A stretch of 64,000 bases of DNA from Tessaracoccus oleiagri. Its GTDB lineage: Bacteria > Actinomycetota > Actinomycetes > Propionibacteriales > Propionibacteriaceae. Shown here piece after piece: positions 6,903-18,211 of the stretch. A model generated the notes under the pieces. That model worked only from the letters and a program-made list of their open reading frames with translations, was not told the origin of the DNA and did no database searches. The DNA is taken from the NCBI RefSeq assembly GCF_900103275.1, contig NZ_FNGP01000005.1:1-64000 (forward strand). The letters run 5' to 3'. Made by a program: the position numbers and the translations under genes. Within the stretch, counting starts at the first letter, position 1. The number at the start of each line of letters is the position of its first letter.

Positions 6903-9716
6903 TCACCACCGGTTGTGGACGTCCTCGGCCCAGCCCGTGAGCCCCTCCAACCTCACGGCTCGGCCGGCGACGTGCACGCTGCCGCTCCACTCACCGAAGC
7001 ACTGGTGGGTCTCGGACTTCAACACCCGGAGGTTCGTCACCGAGTCACGGACGTGGAACGGTGCGAACTCCAGGTCGACACCGTCGCCGACCACCCGCCA
7101 CGGCCTCAGCCACTCGCCGGGCGTGTACTCCCAACGCAGCTCCTGGCTGATCTTGTGCAGCCGGCCGTCGACGAACAGCGCGTTCTCCACCACGCCCGTG
7201 CCGTCGGTCCACCTGCCGCCGACCTGCAGTCCCATCCGTCGGACGCCGTCGAACCCCGATCCTGCGCCCCAGTTCCAGCGGGCGTCGTAGGGCCACCGCC
7301 CGCGCCCGTGGTCCATGGTGGCGAAGGAGTGCGGCTTCGGCAGGTCGTGCGCGACGCCGTCGATCCAGATCGCACCGGTGGCGGGCCGCGCCACGTCCTT
7401 CACGGTGTACTGGAACAGCGACTCGCTCCACGGCACGACGACGCCGAGCGCCTCGCTGCCCTCGGGCCGGTGGGCGACGATGTCGAACACCACCCTGTCG
7501 CTCGACGCCCGCAGCCGTGAGCCCGACGGCACCTCGTCGACGCGCAGCTGCAGCTTCTTGCTGCGGCCGAACGCACGGCCGTCGCCGAGCGTGGGCGGCA
7601 GTTCGATGCCGCCGGCGAAGGGAAGCGTGGCCTCGCTCGTGATCTCCTCGCCCGTCGCCCGGTCCAGCAACCACAGGCTCAGGATGCCGAGGTAGTCGAG
7701 GTCGGCGATGGTGAGCGCGACCACGTGGTTGGGCGTCGTGACGCCCCAGTACTCCCAGCGCTTGTTGCGCCCGAGCCCGCGGAGTCCCTCGCCGATCCCG
7801 TCGGTGACGATGAGCGGTTTGCGCATCCAGCCCACCGCCTCCGGGTTGAGGCGTCCGTCGGGGCGCGTCAGGGGCGTGACCGCGGTGATCTCGCGCTCGA
7901 CGACGTGCACGGTCTGCGGCCCCGCGCCGAGCGAGCGCCGGAACGCCGCCTCGAGGGCGGCATTGGTGGCCCGGAACTGCTCGGGGTCGGCCTTGACGAC
8001 GCGTCGGTCGTACGTGACGAGCCCGTTGGTCTCGTCCTCGACGTCGCTCAGCTGCGTGTACACGAAGGCGGACAGCCCCCGCTCGATGGCAGGCTCGACC
8101 TCCGTGCGCTGCAGCTTGTGCCAGGCGAGTTCGAAGTGGCCGCGGTTGACGAATTTCTTGTACCCGTACTCCCGGTCCCCCCAGGTGTGGTTCGGGACCC
8201 GGTGCGAGTAACCGCCGTACTCGGTGAGCGCCGCGGCGCGCTCACCGGCGAAGACCTTGTCGTCGGGCCGGAAGCGGCGGTGGTAGGAGTGCAGGCTCGT
8301 CACGTCGCCGCCGCCCTGGTCGTGCCAGCCGCTCGCGTGGTCGACGAGGCGCGTCGGGTCCAGGCCCTTCACCCGGTCGGCGACCGCGTTGGCGTCGAAC
8401 TGGCCCCAGCCCTCGTTGAAGGGGACCCAGGTCACGATCGACGGGTGGTTGCGCAGGTGCTCGACCGTCCCGTCGAGCTCGCGCAGGAAGGCGGCCCGCC
8501 CTTCCTCGTCGGCCCGGCCGAACACGGCGTGTCGCGCGTCGTCGATGCGGAGCGGGACGGCGACGGGGACATGCGTCACGCCCTTGGACTGCCGCTCGCC
8601 GCCCGAGACCATGTCCTGCCACACCAGCATCCCCAAGCGGTCGGCGTGGTAGTACCAGCGCGCCGGCTCGACCTTCACGTGCTTGCGCAGCATGTTGAAA
8701 CCGAGGTCCTTCGCCAGCTGGATGTCGTTGACCATCGCCTCGTCCGACGGGGCGGTGAGCAACCCGTCGGGCCAGTACCCCTGGTCCAGCAGGCCCCTGT
8801 GCAGGTACGGCTCCCCGTTGAGGAGCAGCCGCGTCCTGCCGTGCCGGTCCTTCCCCAGCCCCACCGACCGCATGCCGAAGTAACTGGTCACGAGGTCGTC
8901 GCCCAGCTCCACCCGCACGTCGTGGAGGAAGGGGTTCTCCGGGGACCAGAGGCGCGCGCCGGGCAGCGGGATCCGTGTGCGCGCGCCCGTGGGGACGTCG
9001 GCGACAGCCAGTTCGTCGCCCGCGGCGCTGACCCGGACGAGCGCGTGCCCGGGCGCCGATGCGCCGACGGTGACCTCCACGGCCTGCTCTTGCGGCAGCG
9101 GGACGATGTCGAGCGCGGTCACGTGCTGGTCCGGCACGGACTCGAGCCACACGGTCTGCCAGATCCCTGAGGACGGGGTGTACCACATGCCCCCGCGCCG
9201 GAGCGACTGCTTCCCCCGGCTGCGGTGGCTGGTGTCCGTGACGTCACGCACCCGCACGACCAGCTCGTGCTCGTCGCGGAAGAGTGCCTCGGTGACGTCG
9301 ATCGTGAACGGGAGGTGACCGCCCTGGTGACCGCCCACCGGGGTGCCGTCCACCCACACCTCGCAGTCCTGGTCGACGGCCCCGAAGTGCAGGAGGACCC
9401 GACCGCTCCCCAAGCCCCGGGGCAGCGTGAACAACCGCCGGTACCACGCGTACTCGTCCGGCTGGAGCACCCGCCCGACCCCGGAGAGGGGGGCCTCGGG
9501 CGCGAACGGCACCAGGATGCTGCCGGCGAACGCAGGCCGCTCGGGCCGGTCCGCGGGGGTGATCTCGAAGTCCCAACGGCCGTTCAGGTTGAGCCAGGCG
9601 TCCCGCGCGAGACGGGGCCTCGGGTACTCGGGGAGGGGGTGCTCCTCGTCGAGCAACTCGCCCCAGGGGGTCAACATCGGCGTCGGCCGCACCGGTACGA
9701 TCTCGCCACCCAACAT
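6903..9716 (-). CDS. glycoside hydrolase family 2 protein with C-terminal DUF2804 module
   Basis: A 937-residue protein without a signal peptide. Residues about 35-590 form a GH2 beta-glycosidase: a jelly-roll sugar-binding domain (LNLNGRWDF 42-50, AWYRRLF 90-96, SGIWQTVWLE 183-192), an immunoglobulin-like domain and a TIM barrel. In the barrel, NEGWGQFD (434-441) should carry the acid/base Glu435 and TEYGG (498-502) the nucleophile Glu499. Residues about 605-937 match DUF2804, normally a stand-alone protein of about 340 residues, with RNKRWEYWGVTTP (650-662), ADLDYLG (671-677) and RWNWGAGSG (813-821). The two units share one uninterrupted frame. The gene is divergent from dnaE, with a weak AGGA before the ATG. 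Substrate could be a beta-galactoside, -glucuronide or -mannoside; the DUF2804 role is unknown. Confidence 0.82.
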   Translation of the reverse strand: MLGGEIVPVRPTPMLTPWGELLDEEHPLPEYPRPRLARDAWLNLNGRWDFEITPADRPERPAFAGSILVPFAPEAPLSGVGRVLQPDEYAWYRRLFTLPRGLGSGRVLLHFGAVDQDCEVWVDGTPVGGHQGGHLPFTIDVTEALFRDEHELVVRVRDVTDTSHRSRGKQSLRRGGMWYTPSSGIWQTVWLESVPDQHVTALDIVPLPQEQAVEVTVGASAPGHALVRVSAAGDELAVADVPTGARTRIPLPGARLWSPENPFLHDVRVELGDDLVTSYFGMRSVGLGKDRHGRTRLLLNGEPYLHRGLLDQGYWPDGLLTAPSDEAMVNDIQLAKDLGFNMLRKHVKVEPARWYYHADRLGMLVWQDMVSGGERQSKGVTHVPVAVPLRIDDARHAVFGRADEEGRAAFLRELDGTVEHLRNHPSIVTWVPFNEGWGQFDANAVADRVKGLDPTRLVDHASGWHDQGGGDVTSLHSYHRRFRPDDKVFAGERAAALTEYGGYSHRVPNHTWGDREYGYKKFVNRGHFELAWHKLQRTEVEPAIERGLSAFVYTQLSDVEDETNGLVTYDRRVVKADPEQFRATNAALEAAFRRSLGAGPQTVHVVEREITAVTPLTRPDGRLNPEAVGWMRKPLIVTDGIGEGLRGLGRNKRWEYWGVTTPNHVVALTIADLDYLGILSLWLLDRATGEEITSEATLPFAGGIELPPTLGDGRAFGRSKKLQLRVDEVPSGSRLRASSDRVVFDIVAHRPEGSEALGVVVPWSESLFQYTVKDVARPATGAIWIDGVAHDLPKPHSFATMDHGRGRWPYDARWNWGAGSGFDGVRRMGLQVGGRWTDGTGVVENALFVDGRLHKISQELRWEYTPGEWLRPWRVVGDGVDLEFAPFHVRDSVTNLRVLKSETHQCFGEWSGSVHVAGRAVRLEGLTGWAEDVHNRW

Positions 9717-9793
9717 GTGGCAATCCTAGACCGGCGACCCCGGATCGGGCGCGGTAAGGTGGGGTGTCGTCCACGGGCTAGGAGGAAATTCGG

Positions 9794-12700
9794 GTGTCGG
9801 ACTCGTTCGTTCATCTGCATACTCACACCGAGTTCTCGATGCTGGATGGCGCCGCCCGGATCGACGACCTGTTCAAGGGGGCCGAGAGCCTGGGCATGCC
9901 CGCGCTGGCGATGACCGACCACGGCAACCTCTACGGCGCGTACGAGTTCTACAAGGCCTCCAAGAACTATGGCGTGAAGCCCATCATCGGTCTCGAGGCC
10001 TACCTGACCCCGCGCACCCACCGCTCGGAGCGCAAGCGCGTCCAGTTCGGCGACGGCACGGGCGACGACGTGGCCAGCAAGGGCGCCTACACCCACATGA
10101 CGATGTGGGCGGCAAACCCGGCCGGCATGCACAACCTCTTCCGGCTCTCGACCCGCAGCTCCCTGGAGGGCTTCTTCTACAAGCCCCGCGCGGACCGCGA
10201 ACTCCTCAACGAGTACGGCAAGGGTCTCATCGCCACGACGGGGTGCCCCTCCGGCGAGGTGCAGACGTTCCTGCGCCTCGGGCAGTACAAGAACGCCGTC
10301 GAGGCGGCCGCCGAGTTCCGCGACATCTTCGGCGCCGGCAACTTCTACGTCGAGCTCATGGACCACGGCCTCTCGATCGAGACGAAGGTCCGCCACGACC
10401 TCCTCAAGCTCGCGAAGGAACTCGGGCTGCCCCTCGTGGCGACGAACGACCTCCACTACGTCCACGCCGATGACGCCGACGCGCACGACACGCTGCTCTG
10501 TGTCTCCGCCGGTGCCCGGAAGGCGCAGACCGACCGCTTCAAGTTCGACGGCTCCGGCTACTACCTCAAGTCCGCGCAGGAGATGCGCGAACTGTTCCGC
10601 GAACTGCCCGAGGCGTGCGACAACACGCTGCGCATCGCCGAGCAGATCGAGACGAGCTTCGAGGAGGGCATGGGTCTGTACATGCCCCGGTTCGACGTCC
10701 CCGAGGGGGAGACGGAGGAGTCCTGGTTCCACAAGGAGGTCCAGCGCGGCCTCCACGAGCGGTACCCGGACGGCATCCCGGCCGAGGTGCAGCAGCGGGC
10801 CGACTTCGAGTCGAGCGTCATCACGCAGATGGGGTTCAACGGCTACTTCCTCGTCGTCGCGGACTTCATCAACTGGGCGAAGCGCAACGGCATCTGGGTC
10901 GGCCCCGGCCGCGGCTCGGGCGCGGGTTCGATGTGCGCCTACGCGCTGCGCATCACCGACCTGGACCCCATCGAGCACGGCCTGTTCTTCGAGCGCTTCC
11001 TGAACCCCGAGCGGGTCTCGATGCCGGACTTCGACATCGACTTCGACGACCGCCGCCGCTCGGAGGTGATCGACTACGTCACCCGCAAGTACGGCCAGGA
11101 GAACGTCGCCCAGATCATCACGTACGGCACCATCAAGGCGAAGGCTGCCGTGAAGGACGCGGCCCGCGTCCTCGACATGCCCTTCGCCGTCGGCGAGCAG
11201 ATCACGAAGGCCATGCCCGCCGACGTGATGGGCAAGGGCGTGCCGCTGCCCAAGCTGTTCGACGCCGAGCACCCGCGCTACGCGGAGGGCACGGAGTTCC
11301 GGGAGCTCTACGAGAAGGTCCCCGACGTGCGCACGGTGGTCGACACCGCGATGGGCATCGAGGGGCTGAAGCGCCAGTGGGGCGTCCACGCCGCCGGCGT
11401 CATCATGTCCCGCTCGCCGCTCATCGACGTCATCCCGTTGATGAAGCGCGAGTCCGACGGGGCAATCATCACGCAGTTCGACTACCCGGGCTGCGAGGCC
11501 CTGGGCCTCATCAAGATGGACTTCCTCGGGCTGCGCAACCTGACCGTCATCGCCGACGCGGTGGCGAACATCAAGCGCAACAAGGACATCGACGTCGACC
11601 TCGAGCAGCTGCCGCTCGACGACGCCGAGACGTACAAGCTGCTCGCCGCCGGCGACACCCTCGGCGTGTTCCAGCTCGACGGCGGGCCCATGCGCACGCT
11701 CCTGCGATCGATGCAGCCCGACTCGTTCGCCGACATCTCCGCCGTCGTCGCGCTGTACCGGCCCGGCCCCATGGGCGCCGACTCGCACAACAAGTACGCC
11801 CGCCGCAAGACCGGGCGCGAGCCCGTCGAGCCGATCCACCCCGAGCTCGCCGAGCCGCTGGCCGACATCCTCGACGAGACCTACGGCCTCATCGTGTACC
11901 AGGAGCAGGTGATGGCCATCGCCCAGCGAGTGGCCGGCTACACGCTCGGCGGCGCAGACATGCTCCGTCGCGCCATGGGCAAGAAGAAGAAGTCCGAGCT
12001 GGACAAGCAGTTCGTCACCTTCGAGTCCGGGATGCTCGAGCGCGGCTACTCGCCGTCTGCGGTCAAGACGCTGTGGGACATCCTGCTCCCGTTCTCCGAC
12101 TACGCCTTCAACAAGTCCCACTCCGCCGCCTACGGCGTCATCTCCTACTGGACCGCATGGCTGAAGACCCACCACCCGGTGGAGTACATGGCCGCCCTGC
12201 TGCAGTCCGTGCGCGACGACAAGGACAAGCTCTCCATCTACCTCTCCGAGTGTCGGCACATGGGCATCCAGGTGCTGCTGCCCGACGTGAACTCGTCGGA
12301 GATCGCGTTCACGCCCGTGGGCAAGGACATCCGCTTCGGGCTCGGCGCCATCCGCAACGTCGGCGACAAGGTGGTCGACGCGTGGATCAAGGAGCGCGAC
12401 AAGCTCGGCCCGGCCAAGGACTTCAACGACTTCCTCGACAAGGCGCCCCTGCAGATGTGCTCGAAGCGCGTCGTCGAGTCGCTGATCCGGGCTGGCGCCT
12501 TCGACGAACTGGGCCACACCCGTCGCTCGCTCATCTCGATCTACGAGGCGGCGGTCGACTCCATCATCGACATCAAGCGCAACTCCGCCAATGGCCAGGA
12601 CGACCTGTTCGGCTTCGGCATGGAGACGGACTCGGAGCCGGTGGAGCACGTCGCGATCCCGCCCGTGGAGGAGTGGGACCGCAAGACCAAGCTCGGGTTC

Positions 12701-13315
12701 GAGCGCGAGATGCTCGGTCTGTACGTGTCCGACCACCCGCTGAACGGGCTCGAGCACGTCCTCGCCGAGCACAGCGAACGCCCCATTGCCGCGACCGTCG
12801 GCGAGGAGGGGTTCCGCGGCAACACGACCCTCTGCGGCCTCATCACGAGCGTCAACCGGCGCGTCAACAAGACGGGCGCGATCTACGCGCAGATCGTGCT
12901 GGAGGACCTCACCACCTCCATCGAGGTCACGGTCTTCCCGAGGGTCTACGAGCGGGTCTCGGCGATGCTGGAACCGGACACCATCGTCGCTGTGGAGGGC
13001 GTCGTCGAGGCGGGGGAGGACCGCGGGCGGATGCGCGCGCAGAACGTGACCGCGCCGCACTTCAACGCCGACGGCGCCTCCGGCCCCGTGCTGCTCACCA
13101 TGGCCGCGACGCGCTGCACCCCGCGGCTGGTCGCCGAGCTCAAGCGGGTGCTCTCCGCGCATCCTGGCGCCGCCGAGGTGCACCTCGAGGTTCGCGAGCC
13201 CTCGCGCCGGACCCGCTTCCGGCTGGGCGACGGGTACACGGTGCAGCTCAGCTCCCCGCTGTTCGCGGACCTCAAGGCGCTGCTGGGGCCCACGTCGGTG
13301 AGGATGGTCCACTGA
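9794..13315 (+). CDS. dnaE: DNA polymerase III subunit alpha (DnaE1 type)
   Basis: A 1173-residue replicative polymerase catalytic subunit. The N-terminal PHP domain has [13 protein letters not shown] (7-19) and [13 protein letters not shown], keeping the metal-binding histidines expected of actinobacterial DnaE1 enzymes, whose PHP domain can proofread. The polymerase core includes PGRGSGAGS and the catalytic aspartate triad in PDFDIDFDD (near 412-420). A helix-hairpin-helix region and a C-terminal OB fold (about 1010-1090) follow. The GTG start at 9794 has AGGAGG at 9780-9785. The stop overlaps the ATG of the next membrane-protein gene by one base. It is transcribed divergently from the GH2-DUF2804 gene. 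Confidence 0.97.
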   Translation: MSDSFVHLHTHTEFSMLDGAARIDDLFKGAESLGMPALAMTDHGNLYGAYEFYKASKNYGVKPIIGLEAYLTPRTHRSERKRVQFGDGTGDDVASKGAYTHMTMWAANPAGMHNLFRLSTRSSLEGFFYKPRADRELLNEYGKGLIATTGCPSGEVQTFLRLGQYKNAVEAAAEFRDIFGAGNFYVELMDHGLSIETKVRHDLLKLAKELGLPLVATNDLHYVHADDADAHDTLLCVSAGARKAQTDRFKFDGSGYYLKSAQEMRELFRELPEACDNTLRIAEQIETSFEEGMGLYMPRFDVPEGETEESWFHKEVQRGLHERYPDGIPAEVQQRADFESSVITQMGFNGYFLVVADFINWAKRNGIWVGPGRGSGAGSMCAYALRITDLDPIEHGLFFERFLNPERVSMPDFDIDFDDRRRSEVIDYVTRKYGQENVAQIITYGTIKAKAAVKDAARVLDMPFAVGEQITKAMPADVMGKGVPLPKLFDAEHPRYAEGTEFRELYEKVPDVRTVVDTAMGIEGLKRQWGVHAAGVIMSRSPLIDVIPLMKRESDGAIITQFDYPGCEALGLIKMDFLGLRNLTVIADAVANIKRNKDIDVDLEQLPLDDAETYKLLAAGDTLGVFQLDGGPMRTLLRSMQPDSFADISAVVALYRPGPMGADSHNKYARRKTGREPVEPIHPELAEPLADILDETYGLIVYQEQVMAIAQRVAGYTLGGADMLRRAMGKKKKSELDKQFVTFESGMLERGYSPSAVKTLWDILLPFSDYAFNKSHSAAYGVISYWTAWLKTHHPVEYMAALLQSVRDDKDKLSIYLSECRHMGIQVLLPDVNSSEIAFTPVGKDIRFGLGAIRNVGDKVVDAWIKERDKLGPAKDFNDFLDKAPLQMCSKRVVESLIRAGAFDELGHTRRSLISIYEAAVDSIIDIKRNSANGQDDLFGFGMETDSEPVEHVAIPPVEEWDRKTKLGFEREMLGLYVSDHPLNGLEHVLAEHSERPIAATVGEEGFRGNTTLCGLITSVNRRVNKTGAIYAQIVLEDLTTSIEVTVFPRVYERVSAMLEPDTIVAVEGVVEAGEDRGRMRAQNVTAPHFNADGASGPVLLTMAATRCTPRLVAELKRVLSAHPGAAEVHLEVREPSRRTRFRLGDGYTVQLSSPLFADLKALLGPTSVRMVH

Positions 13316-13857
13316 TGGCCCGGATCGCCTCCGCCACGATCTGGGAGCGCGCGCGCTGGCGCGCACTCGCCCAGCTGATCACCTGCACCGCCGCCGGCGT
13401 GCTCGCGGGCGTCGTGTGGGCCGCGCTGTCTCCCCGCGCCCACTACCGCATCGACGACGACCTCCGCGCGGTCCTCTCGGAGCGCGACCACGCGGAGGTC
13501 ATCGGCGGCGACGCCGCGTTCACGATCATCGTCGTGGTCTTCGGTCTCGGCATCGGCGTCCTGACGTGGCTGTGGTTCCACCAGCGGGGCTGGCTCCTCG
13601 TCGCCCTGAGCCTCGTGGGCTCCATCGTGCTGTCCCTGGTGGCCTGGCAGGTGGGGGAGATGATCGGCGGCTCCGGACTCACCGAGCGCCTCGCCGCGAG
13701 CCGCCCGGGCGACCTCGTCCAGATGGACCTGGTGCTCCATTCCCTGTCCGCGCTGGCCGCGGCGCCGTTCGCGGCGGTGACCCCCATCATGTTGCTGGCC
13801 GCGTTCCTGCCCGAGCGTTCCGTGGACGGCGACGAGGCACTCGACGCGGCCCGGTAA
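13315..13857 (+). CDS. DUF2567-like integral membrane protein
   Basis: A 180-residue protein beginning [15 protein letters not shown], with four predicted membrane segments (about 20-40, 62-84, 88-108 and 133-155). It sits at the C-terminal end of a much longer spurious open frame that runs out of phase through dnaE, so it is easily missed. Its ATG overlaps the dnaE stop by one base, and its stop lies 11 bases before the hisD start. Size, topology and position between conserved actinobacterial genes resemble the DUF2567 family. No function is known. Confidence 0.65.
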   Translation: MARIASATIWERARWRALAQLITCTAAGVLAGVVWAALSPRAHYRIDDDLRAVLSERDHAEVIGGDAAFTIIVVVFGLGIGVLTWLWFHQRGWLLVALSLVGSIVLSLVAWQVGEMIGGSGLTERLAASRPGDLVQMDLVLHSLSALAAAPFAAVTPIMLLAAFLPERSVDGDEALDAAR

Positions 13858-13868
13858 ACTGCACAACT

Positions 13869-15170
13869 GTGCTTCGGGTAGTCGACTTCACCTCAATCTC
13901 CGGCCGGTACCGGGACCTGCTCCCGCGCGCCGAATTCAACGTCGAGCGCGCCGTCGAGGTGGTCACACCGATCCTCCATGACGTCGCCGAGCGCGGTGCC
14001 GAGGCCCTGCGCGAGCTGTCGCAGCGCTTCGACGGCGTCGCGCCGGAGCACCTGCGCGTCCCCGCGGAGGCCATCGCCCGCGCCGAGGCCGAGCTGGACC
14101 CCGACCTGCGCAGCGCCTTCGAGACCTCCATCGCCCGCCGCCGCGCCGTGGCGGAGCAGCTCGAGCTCGAGACCGACGGGCCCTCCGCCCGCCTCGCCGA
14201 GGGAGCGGTCGTCGGACTGCGCAACATCCCCGTCTCGCGCGTGGGCCTCTACGTGCCGGGCGGCCTCGCGCCGCTGGCCTCGAGCGTCATCATGAACGTG
14301 GTGCCCGCGCAGGTGGCCGGGGTGGCATCCATCGCGGTCGCCTCCCCGCCGCAGAAGGAGTTCGGGGGGCTGCCGCACCCGAACATCCTGGCCCTGTGCG
14401 CCATCTTGGGCGTCGACGAGGTGTACGCGGTCGGTGGCGCGCAGGCCATCGGCATGTTCGCCCACGGCGTCGAGGGCCTCTGCGACCCCGTCAACCTCAT
14501 CACCGGGCCCGGCAACATCTACGTCGTCGCGGCCAAGCGGGCGGTGCGCGGCCTCGTCGGCATCGACTCCGAGGCCGGGCCCACCGAGATCGCCATCGTG
14601 GCCGACGACGCCGCCAACCCGGCGTTCGTCGCCGCGGACCTCATCTCCCAGGCCGAGCACGACCCCATGGCGGCCTCCCTGCTCATCACCGACTCCGAGT
14701 CGCTCGCCCACGCGGTGCAGGCCGAGCTGGCCCGGCAGGTGAGCGGCCAGGCCCACGAGGAGCGGATCCGCACCTCGCTGACCGGTGAGCAGTCGGCGAT
14801 CGTGATGGTGCGCGACGTCGCCCAAGCAGTGGCCGTCGCGGACGCCTACGGCGCCGAGCACCTCGAGATCCAGACCCGGGACGCCCGTGCCGTCGCGGCA
14901 CGGGTCCGCAACGCCGGCGCGATCTTCGTCGGCGACTACGCACCAGTCTCCCTCGGCGACTACTCCGCGGGCTCCACACACGTGCTGCCCACGGCCGGCT
15001 GCGCCTGCCACTCCTCGGGCCTGACCGTGCGCAGCTTCATGAAGACCGTCCACGTCATCGACTACTCGGCCGACGCGCTCGCCGCGATCGCCGACGGCGT
15101 CGCCCGGTTCGCCCGGGCGGAGAACCTGCCCGGCCACGCCCGCGCCATCGAGATCAGGGGGGAGGCGTGA
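13869..15170 (+). CDS. hisD: histidinol dehydrogenase
   Basis: A 433-residue zinc enzyme catalysing the last two oxidations of histidine synthesis, histidinol to histidine with two NAD+. [30 protein letters not shown] and [12 protein letters not shown] followed by HSSGLTV are family landmarks, and the length matches the usual 430-440 residues. A GTG at 13869 is the start that gives a normal N terminus; the open frame extends far upstream in an irrelevant phase of the preceding gene. It heads hisD-hisC-hisB-hisH-priA, in which hisC and hisB starts overlap the preceding stop by one base and hisH by four. Confidence 0.95.
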   Translation: MLRVVDFTSISGRYRDLLPRAEFNVERAVEVVTPILHDVAERGAEALRELSQRFDGVAPEHLRVPAEAIARAEAELDPDLRSAFETSIARRRAVAEQLELETDGPSARLAEGAVVGLRNIPVSRVGLYVPGGLAPLASSVIMNVVPAQVAGVASIAVASPPQKEFGGLPHPNILALCAILGVDEVYAVGGAQAIGMFAHGVEGLCDPVNLITGPGNIYVVAAKRAVRGLVGIDSEAGPTEIAIVADDAANPAFVAADLISQAEHDPMAASLLITDSESLAHAVQAELARQVSGQAHEERIRTSLTGEQSAIVMVRDVAQAVAVADAYGAEHLEIQTRDARAVAARVRNAGAIFVGDYAPVSLGDYSAGSTHVLPTAGCACHSSGLTVRSFMKTVHVIDYSADALAAIADGVARFARAENLPGHARAIEIRGEA

Positions 15171-16249
15171 TGGACATCGAATCCCTGCCGCTGCGCGACG
15201 ACCTCGTCGGCGAGGAGCCCTACGGGGCCCCGCAGATCGTGGTGCCCACCGTCCTGAACGTGAACGAGAACCCGTACCCGCCGTCCGAGGCCGTCGCCCG
15301 CGAGATGGCCGAGGCCGTGGTGGCGGCCGCTACGACGCTGAACCGCTACCCGGACCGGGAGGCCACCGCCCTCCGGCAGGACCTCGCCGCCTACCTCGGG
15401 CACGGGCTCTCCGTCGACAACATCTGGGTGGCCAACGGGTCCAACGAGATCATGCTGCACCTGCTCACCGCCTTCGGTGGCCCGGGTCGCACGGTCCTCA
15501 CGTTCGCGCCCACCTACTCCATGTACCCCGAGTACGCCCGCAACACCCTCACGAAGTTCGTCGCCTACCCGCGGCGGGAGGACTTCTCGGTCGACGCGGG
15601 CCTCGTGCTCGGCGCGATCGACATCCACGAGCCCACCGTGATCCTCCTCGCGCGGCCCAACAACCCCACCGGCACCGGCATCCCGCTCGAGGCCATCGAC
15701 CAGATCTGCCGCCAGACCGAGGCCATCGTGGTGGTCGACGAGGCCTACCAGGAGTTCTCCGCCGAGCCGTCGGCGATCAGCCTGCTCGACCAGCACCCCC
15801 GCCTCGTCGTCAGCCGGACCATGAGCAAGGCGTTCGCACTCGCCGGCGGGCGGGTCGGCTACATGGCCGCGGACCCGGCCATCGTGGACGCCTGCCGGAT
15901 CGTGCGGCTCCCGTACCACCTGAGCGCGCAGACCCAGGCGGTGGCGCGGGTCGCGCTCCGCCACGCCGACGAGCTGCTCGCCAAGGTGGCGGAACTCGCC
16001 GCCGAGGCGCGCGCGTTCGAGGACTGGGCGCGCGGCCGCGGCTACGACGTCGTCCCCTCCCAGGCCAACTTCAGCCTCTTCGGCCGGTTCCGCGACCGGC
16101 ACGCCGTGTGGCAGGGGCTGCTGGACCGCGGCGTCCTCATCAGGGAGACGGGCCCCGACGGCTACCTGCGCGCTTCCGCCGGCACCCCTGAGGAGATGCA
16201 GGCGCTGAAGGACGCGCTCGACGACATGAACCCCGAGAAGGAGTCCTGA
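15170..16249 (+). CDS. hisC: histidinol-phosphate aminotransferase
   Basis: A 359-residue PLP-dependent class I/II aminotransferase converting imidazole-acetol phosphate and glutamate to histidinol phosphate. [10 protein letters not shown] near the start, [28 protein letters not shown] and the PLP-lysine motif [17 protein letters not shown] are all present. Either GTG 15167 or ATG 15170 could initiate; the ATG is preferred because the GGGGGGAGG run (about 15156-15164) is then well spaced. It overlaps the hisD stop by one base and the hisB start by one. Confidence 0.95.
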   Translation: MDIESLPLRDDLVGEEPYGAPQIVVPTVLNVNENPYPPSEAVAREMAEAVVAAATTLNRYPDREATALRQDLAAYLGHGLSVDNIWVANGSNEIMLHLLTAFGGPGRTVLTFAPTYSMYPEYARNTLTKFVAYPRREDFSVDAGLVLGAIDIHEPTVILLARPNNPTGTGIPLEAIDQICRQTEAIVVVDEAYQEFSAEPSAISLLDQHPRLVVSRTMSKAFALAGGRVGYMAADPAIVDACRIVRLPYHLSAQTQAVARVALRHADELLAKVAELAAEARAFEDWARGRGYDVVPSQANFSLFGRFRDRHAVWQGLLDRGVLIRETGPDGYLRASAGTPEEMQALKDALDDMNPEKES

Positions 16250-16857
16250 TGGCACGCACCGCCACCCACAGCCGGTCCACCAGCGAGTCACGCATCACCG
16301 TGACCCTCGAGCTCGACGGCACCGGCCAGTCCACCATCAGCACCGGTGTGGGCTTCTACGACCACATGCTCACCGCGCTCTCGAAGCACTCGCTCATCGA
16401 CCTCGAGGTGCAGGCGGAGGGCGACCTCCACATCGACGGCCACCACACCGTCGAGGACGTCGCAATCGTCATCGGCCAGGCGCTCAAGGAGGCGCTCGGC
16501 GACAAGGCGGGCATCCGCCGCTACGGACACGCCGTCGTCCCGCTCGACGAGGCGGTCGCGGAGGTCGTCGTCGACGTCGCGGGACGGCCCTACGTGACGT
16601 GCCAGGGCGAGCCGGACGGCCAGCCGTACGCGCTGATCGGCGGGAGCGGGGTGCCGTACGCCGGCTCCATGACCTACCACGTGTTCGAGGCGCTGGCGCT
16701 GAACGCCGGCCTCTGCCTCCACCTCACCCTCCGCTCCGGGCGCGACCCGCACCACATCGTCGAGGCGGAATTCAAGGCGCTCGCGCGTGCACTGCGCGAG
16801 GCCGTAGAGATCGACCCCCGCCAGCAGGGGATCCCCAGCACCAAGGGAGCACTGTGA
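16249..16857 (+). CDS. hisB: imidazoleglycerol-phosphate dehydratase
   Basis: A 202-residue monofunctional IGP dehydratase, lacking the HisB-N phosphatase domain found in enterobacteria. Metal-binding histidine motifs are visible as [24 protein letters not shown] and [14 protein letters not shown]. It dehydrates imidazole glycerol phosphate to imidazole-acetol phosphate. A separate histidinol-phosphate phosphatase is therefore expected elsewhere, since none is in this run. It overlaps hisC by one base and hisH by four. Confidence 0.95.
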   Translation: MARTATHSRSTSESRITVTLELDGTGQSTISTGVGFYDHMLTALSKHSLIDLEVQAEGDLHIDGHHTVEDVAIVIGQALKEALGDKAGIRRYGHAVVPLDEAVAEVVVDVAGRPYVTCQGEPDGQPYALIGGSGVPYAGSMTYHVFEALALNAGLCLHLTLRSGRDPHHIVEAEFKALARALREAVEIDPRQQGIPSTKGAL

Positions 16858-17459
16858 TCAAGACCGTCGGGATCCTCGACTACGGGTCCGGCAACCTGCA
16901 CTCCGCCGCGAAGGCGCTGCGCAACGTCGGCGCCGACGTGCGCGTCACCTCCCGGCTCGAGGAGCTCGGGTCCTGCGACGGCCTCGTCGTGCCGGGCGTC
17001 GGCGCCTTCGCCGACTGCATGCAGAACCTCGCGGAGCTCGGCGGGGTGGACTACATCCGCGGCTGGGTGAGCATGGAGCGCCCGCTGCTCGGCATCTGCG
17101 TGGGCCACCAGATCCTCTTCGACTCCGGCACCGAGGGCGGCGCCGCCACGGAGGGCATCGGCATCTACACCGGCGTGGTCAGCCGGCTGATGGCCCGACG
17201 CCTGCCGCACATGGGCTGGAACACCGTCGACGCCCAGCAGTCCTCGCGGCTGTTCCGGGGGATCGGGCAGGAACGGTTCTACTTCGTGCACTCCTTCGCG
17301 GTCCAGCAGGCCGTGCGGGGCGCCACCTACTCGACCCATGAGGACGTACGCTTCGTCGCCGCGGTCGAGCAGGACAACGTCGTGTCCACCCAGTTCCACC
17401 CCGAGAAGAGCGGGGACGCGGGCTTGAAGTTGCTGGAGAACTGGCTGTCGTCCAACTAG
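16854..17459 (+). CDS. hisH: imidazole glycerol phosphate synthase, glutamine amidotransferase subunit
   Basis: A 201-residue class I glutamine amidotransferase supplying ammonia to HisF. The nucleophile Cys82 lies in [26 protein letters not shown] gives the oxyanion region, and the catalytic His-Glu pair is in TQFHPEKSG near 180. The GTG at 16854 overlaps the hisB stop by four bases; the rest of the upstream frame runs through hisB out of phase. Its partner hisF, usually close by, is not in the window. Confidence 0.95.
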   Translation: MIKTVGILDYGSGNLHSAAKALRNVGADVRVTSRLEELGSCDGLVVPGVGAFADCMQNLAELGGVDYIRGWVSMERPLLGICVGHQILFDSGTEGGAATEGIGIYTGVVSRLMARRLPHMGWNTVDAQQSSRLFRGIGQERFYFVHSFAVQQAVRGATYSTHEDVRFVAAVEQDNVVSTQFHPEKSGDAGLKLLENWLSSN

Positions 17460-17473
17460 TAGTGTTGGGCCCC

Positions 17474-18211
17474 GTGAACATCTTGGAGTTGCTGCCTGCC
17501 GTTGACGTGCAGGGCGGCCGCGCGGTGCAGCTGGTGCAGGGCGTGGCGGGTACGGAGAAGGAATTCGGTGATCCGCTGGAGGCCGCGAGGCGCTGGCAGG
17601 ACGCCGGCTCGCGCTGGATCCACCTCGTGGACCTCGACGCGGCGTTCGGCCGCGGCGACAACGCGGCCCTCCTCGCGGGCATCATCGAGCAGCTCGACGT
17701 GAACGTCGAGCTCTCCGGCGGCATCCGCGACGACGCCTCCCTCGAGCGCGCGCTCGCCACCGGCTGCCGGCGCGTGAACATCGGCACCGCGGCACTCGAG
17801 CGGCCGGAGTGGTGCGAGGAGATCCTGGCCGAGTTCGGCGACCGGATCGCCATCGGCCTCGACGTCCGCGGCGAGAACCTCGCCGCGCGCGGCTGGACCA
17901 CCGAGGGCGGCCCCTGGATGGAGACCGTCGACCGCCTCGCCTCCGCGGGCTGCGAGCGCTTCGTCGTCACCGACGTGCAGGCCGACGGCATGCTCACCGG
18001 GCCCAACATCGACCTGCTCGGCGCGGTGGCCGAGCGGTCGGGCAAGAAGGTCATCGCCTCCGGCGGGATCGCCTCCCTCGACCACCTCCGGCAGCTGCGC
18101 GAACTCGTGCCCACCGGCGTCGAGGGCGCGATCGTCGGCACCGCGCTCTACGTCGGGCGCTTCACCATCGAGGAAGCGCTGGCGGTCGCGGAAGGGCCCG
18201 GGCATGCCTAG
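17474..18211 (+). CDS. priA: PriA/HisA phosphoribosyl isomerase
   Basis: A protein of about 245 residues with a (beta/alpha)8 fold isomerising ProFAR to PRFAR in histidine synthesis. In actinobacteria lacking trpF this enzyme, PriA, also isomerises PRA in tryptophan synthesis. [18 protein letters not shown] at the N terminus holds the first catalytic Asp (11), and [19 protein letters not shown] holds the second. Similarity to the mycobacterial PriA sequence is strong throughout ([29 protein letters not shown]). GTG 17474 gives a standard N terminus; GTG 17462 is an alternative two bases after the hisH stop. The stop overlaps the next gene by eight bases. Dual activity is inferred. Confidence 0.9.
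   Translation: MNILELLPAVDVQGGRAVQLVQGVAGTEKEFGDPLEAARRWQDAGSRWIHLVDLDAAFGRGDNAALLAGIIEQLDVNVELSGGIRDDASLERALATGCRRVNIGTAALERPEWCEEILAEFGDRIAIGLDVRGENLAARGWTTEGGPWMETVDRLASAGCERFVVTDVQADGMLTGPNIDLLGAVAERSGKKVIASGGIASLDHLRQLRELVPTGVEGAIVGTALYVGRFTIEEALAVAEGPGHA

Noticed and set aside
10615-13314. Long plus-strand open frame in another phase of dnaE
   Set aside because: Arg/Pro/His-rich shadow sequence. Only its end (13315-13857) is a real gene.
9671-13366. 1231-codon open frame antisense to dnaE
   Set aside because: It is a high-GC shadow of dnaE: biased composition, no recognisable domain, and dnaE itself is intact on the other strand.
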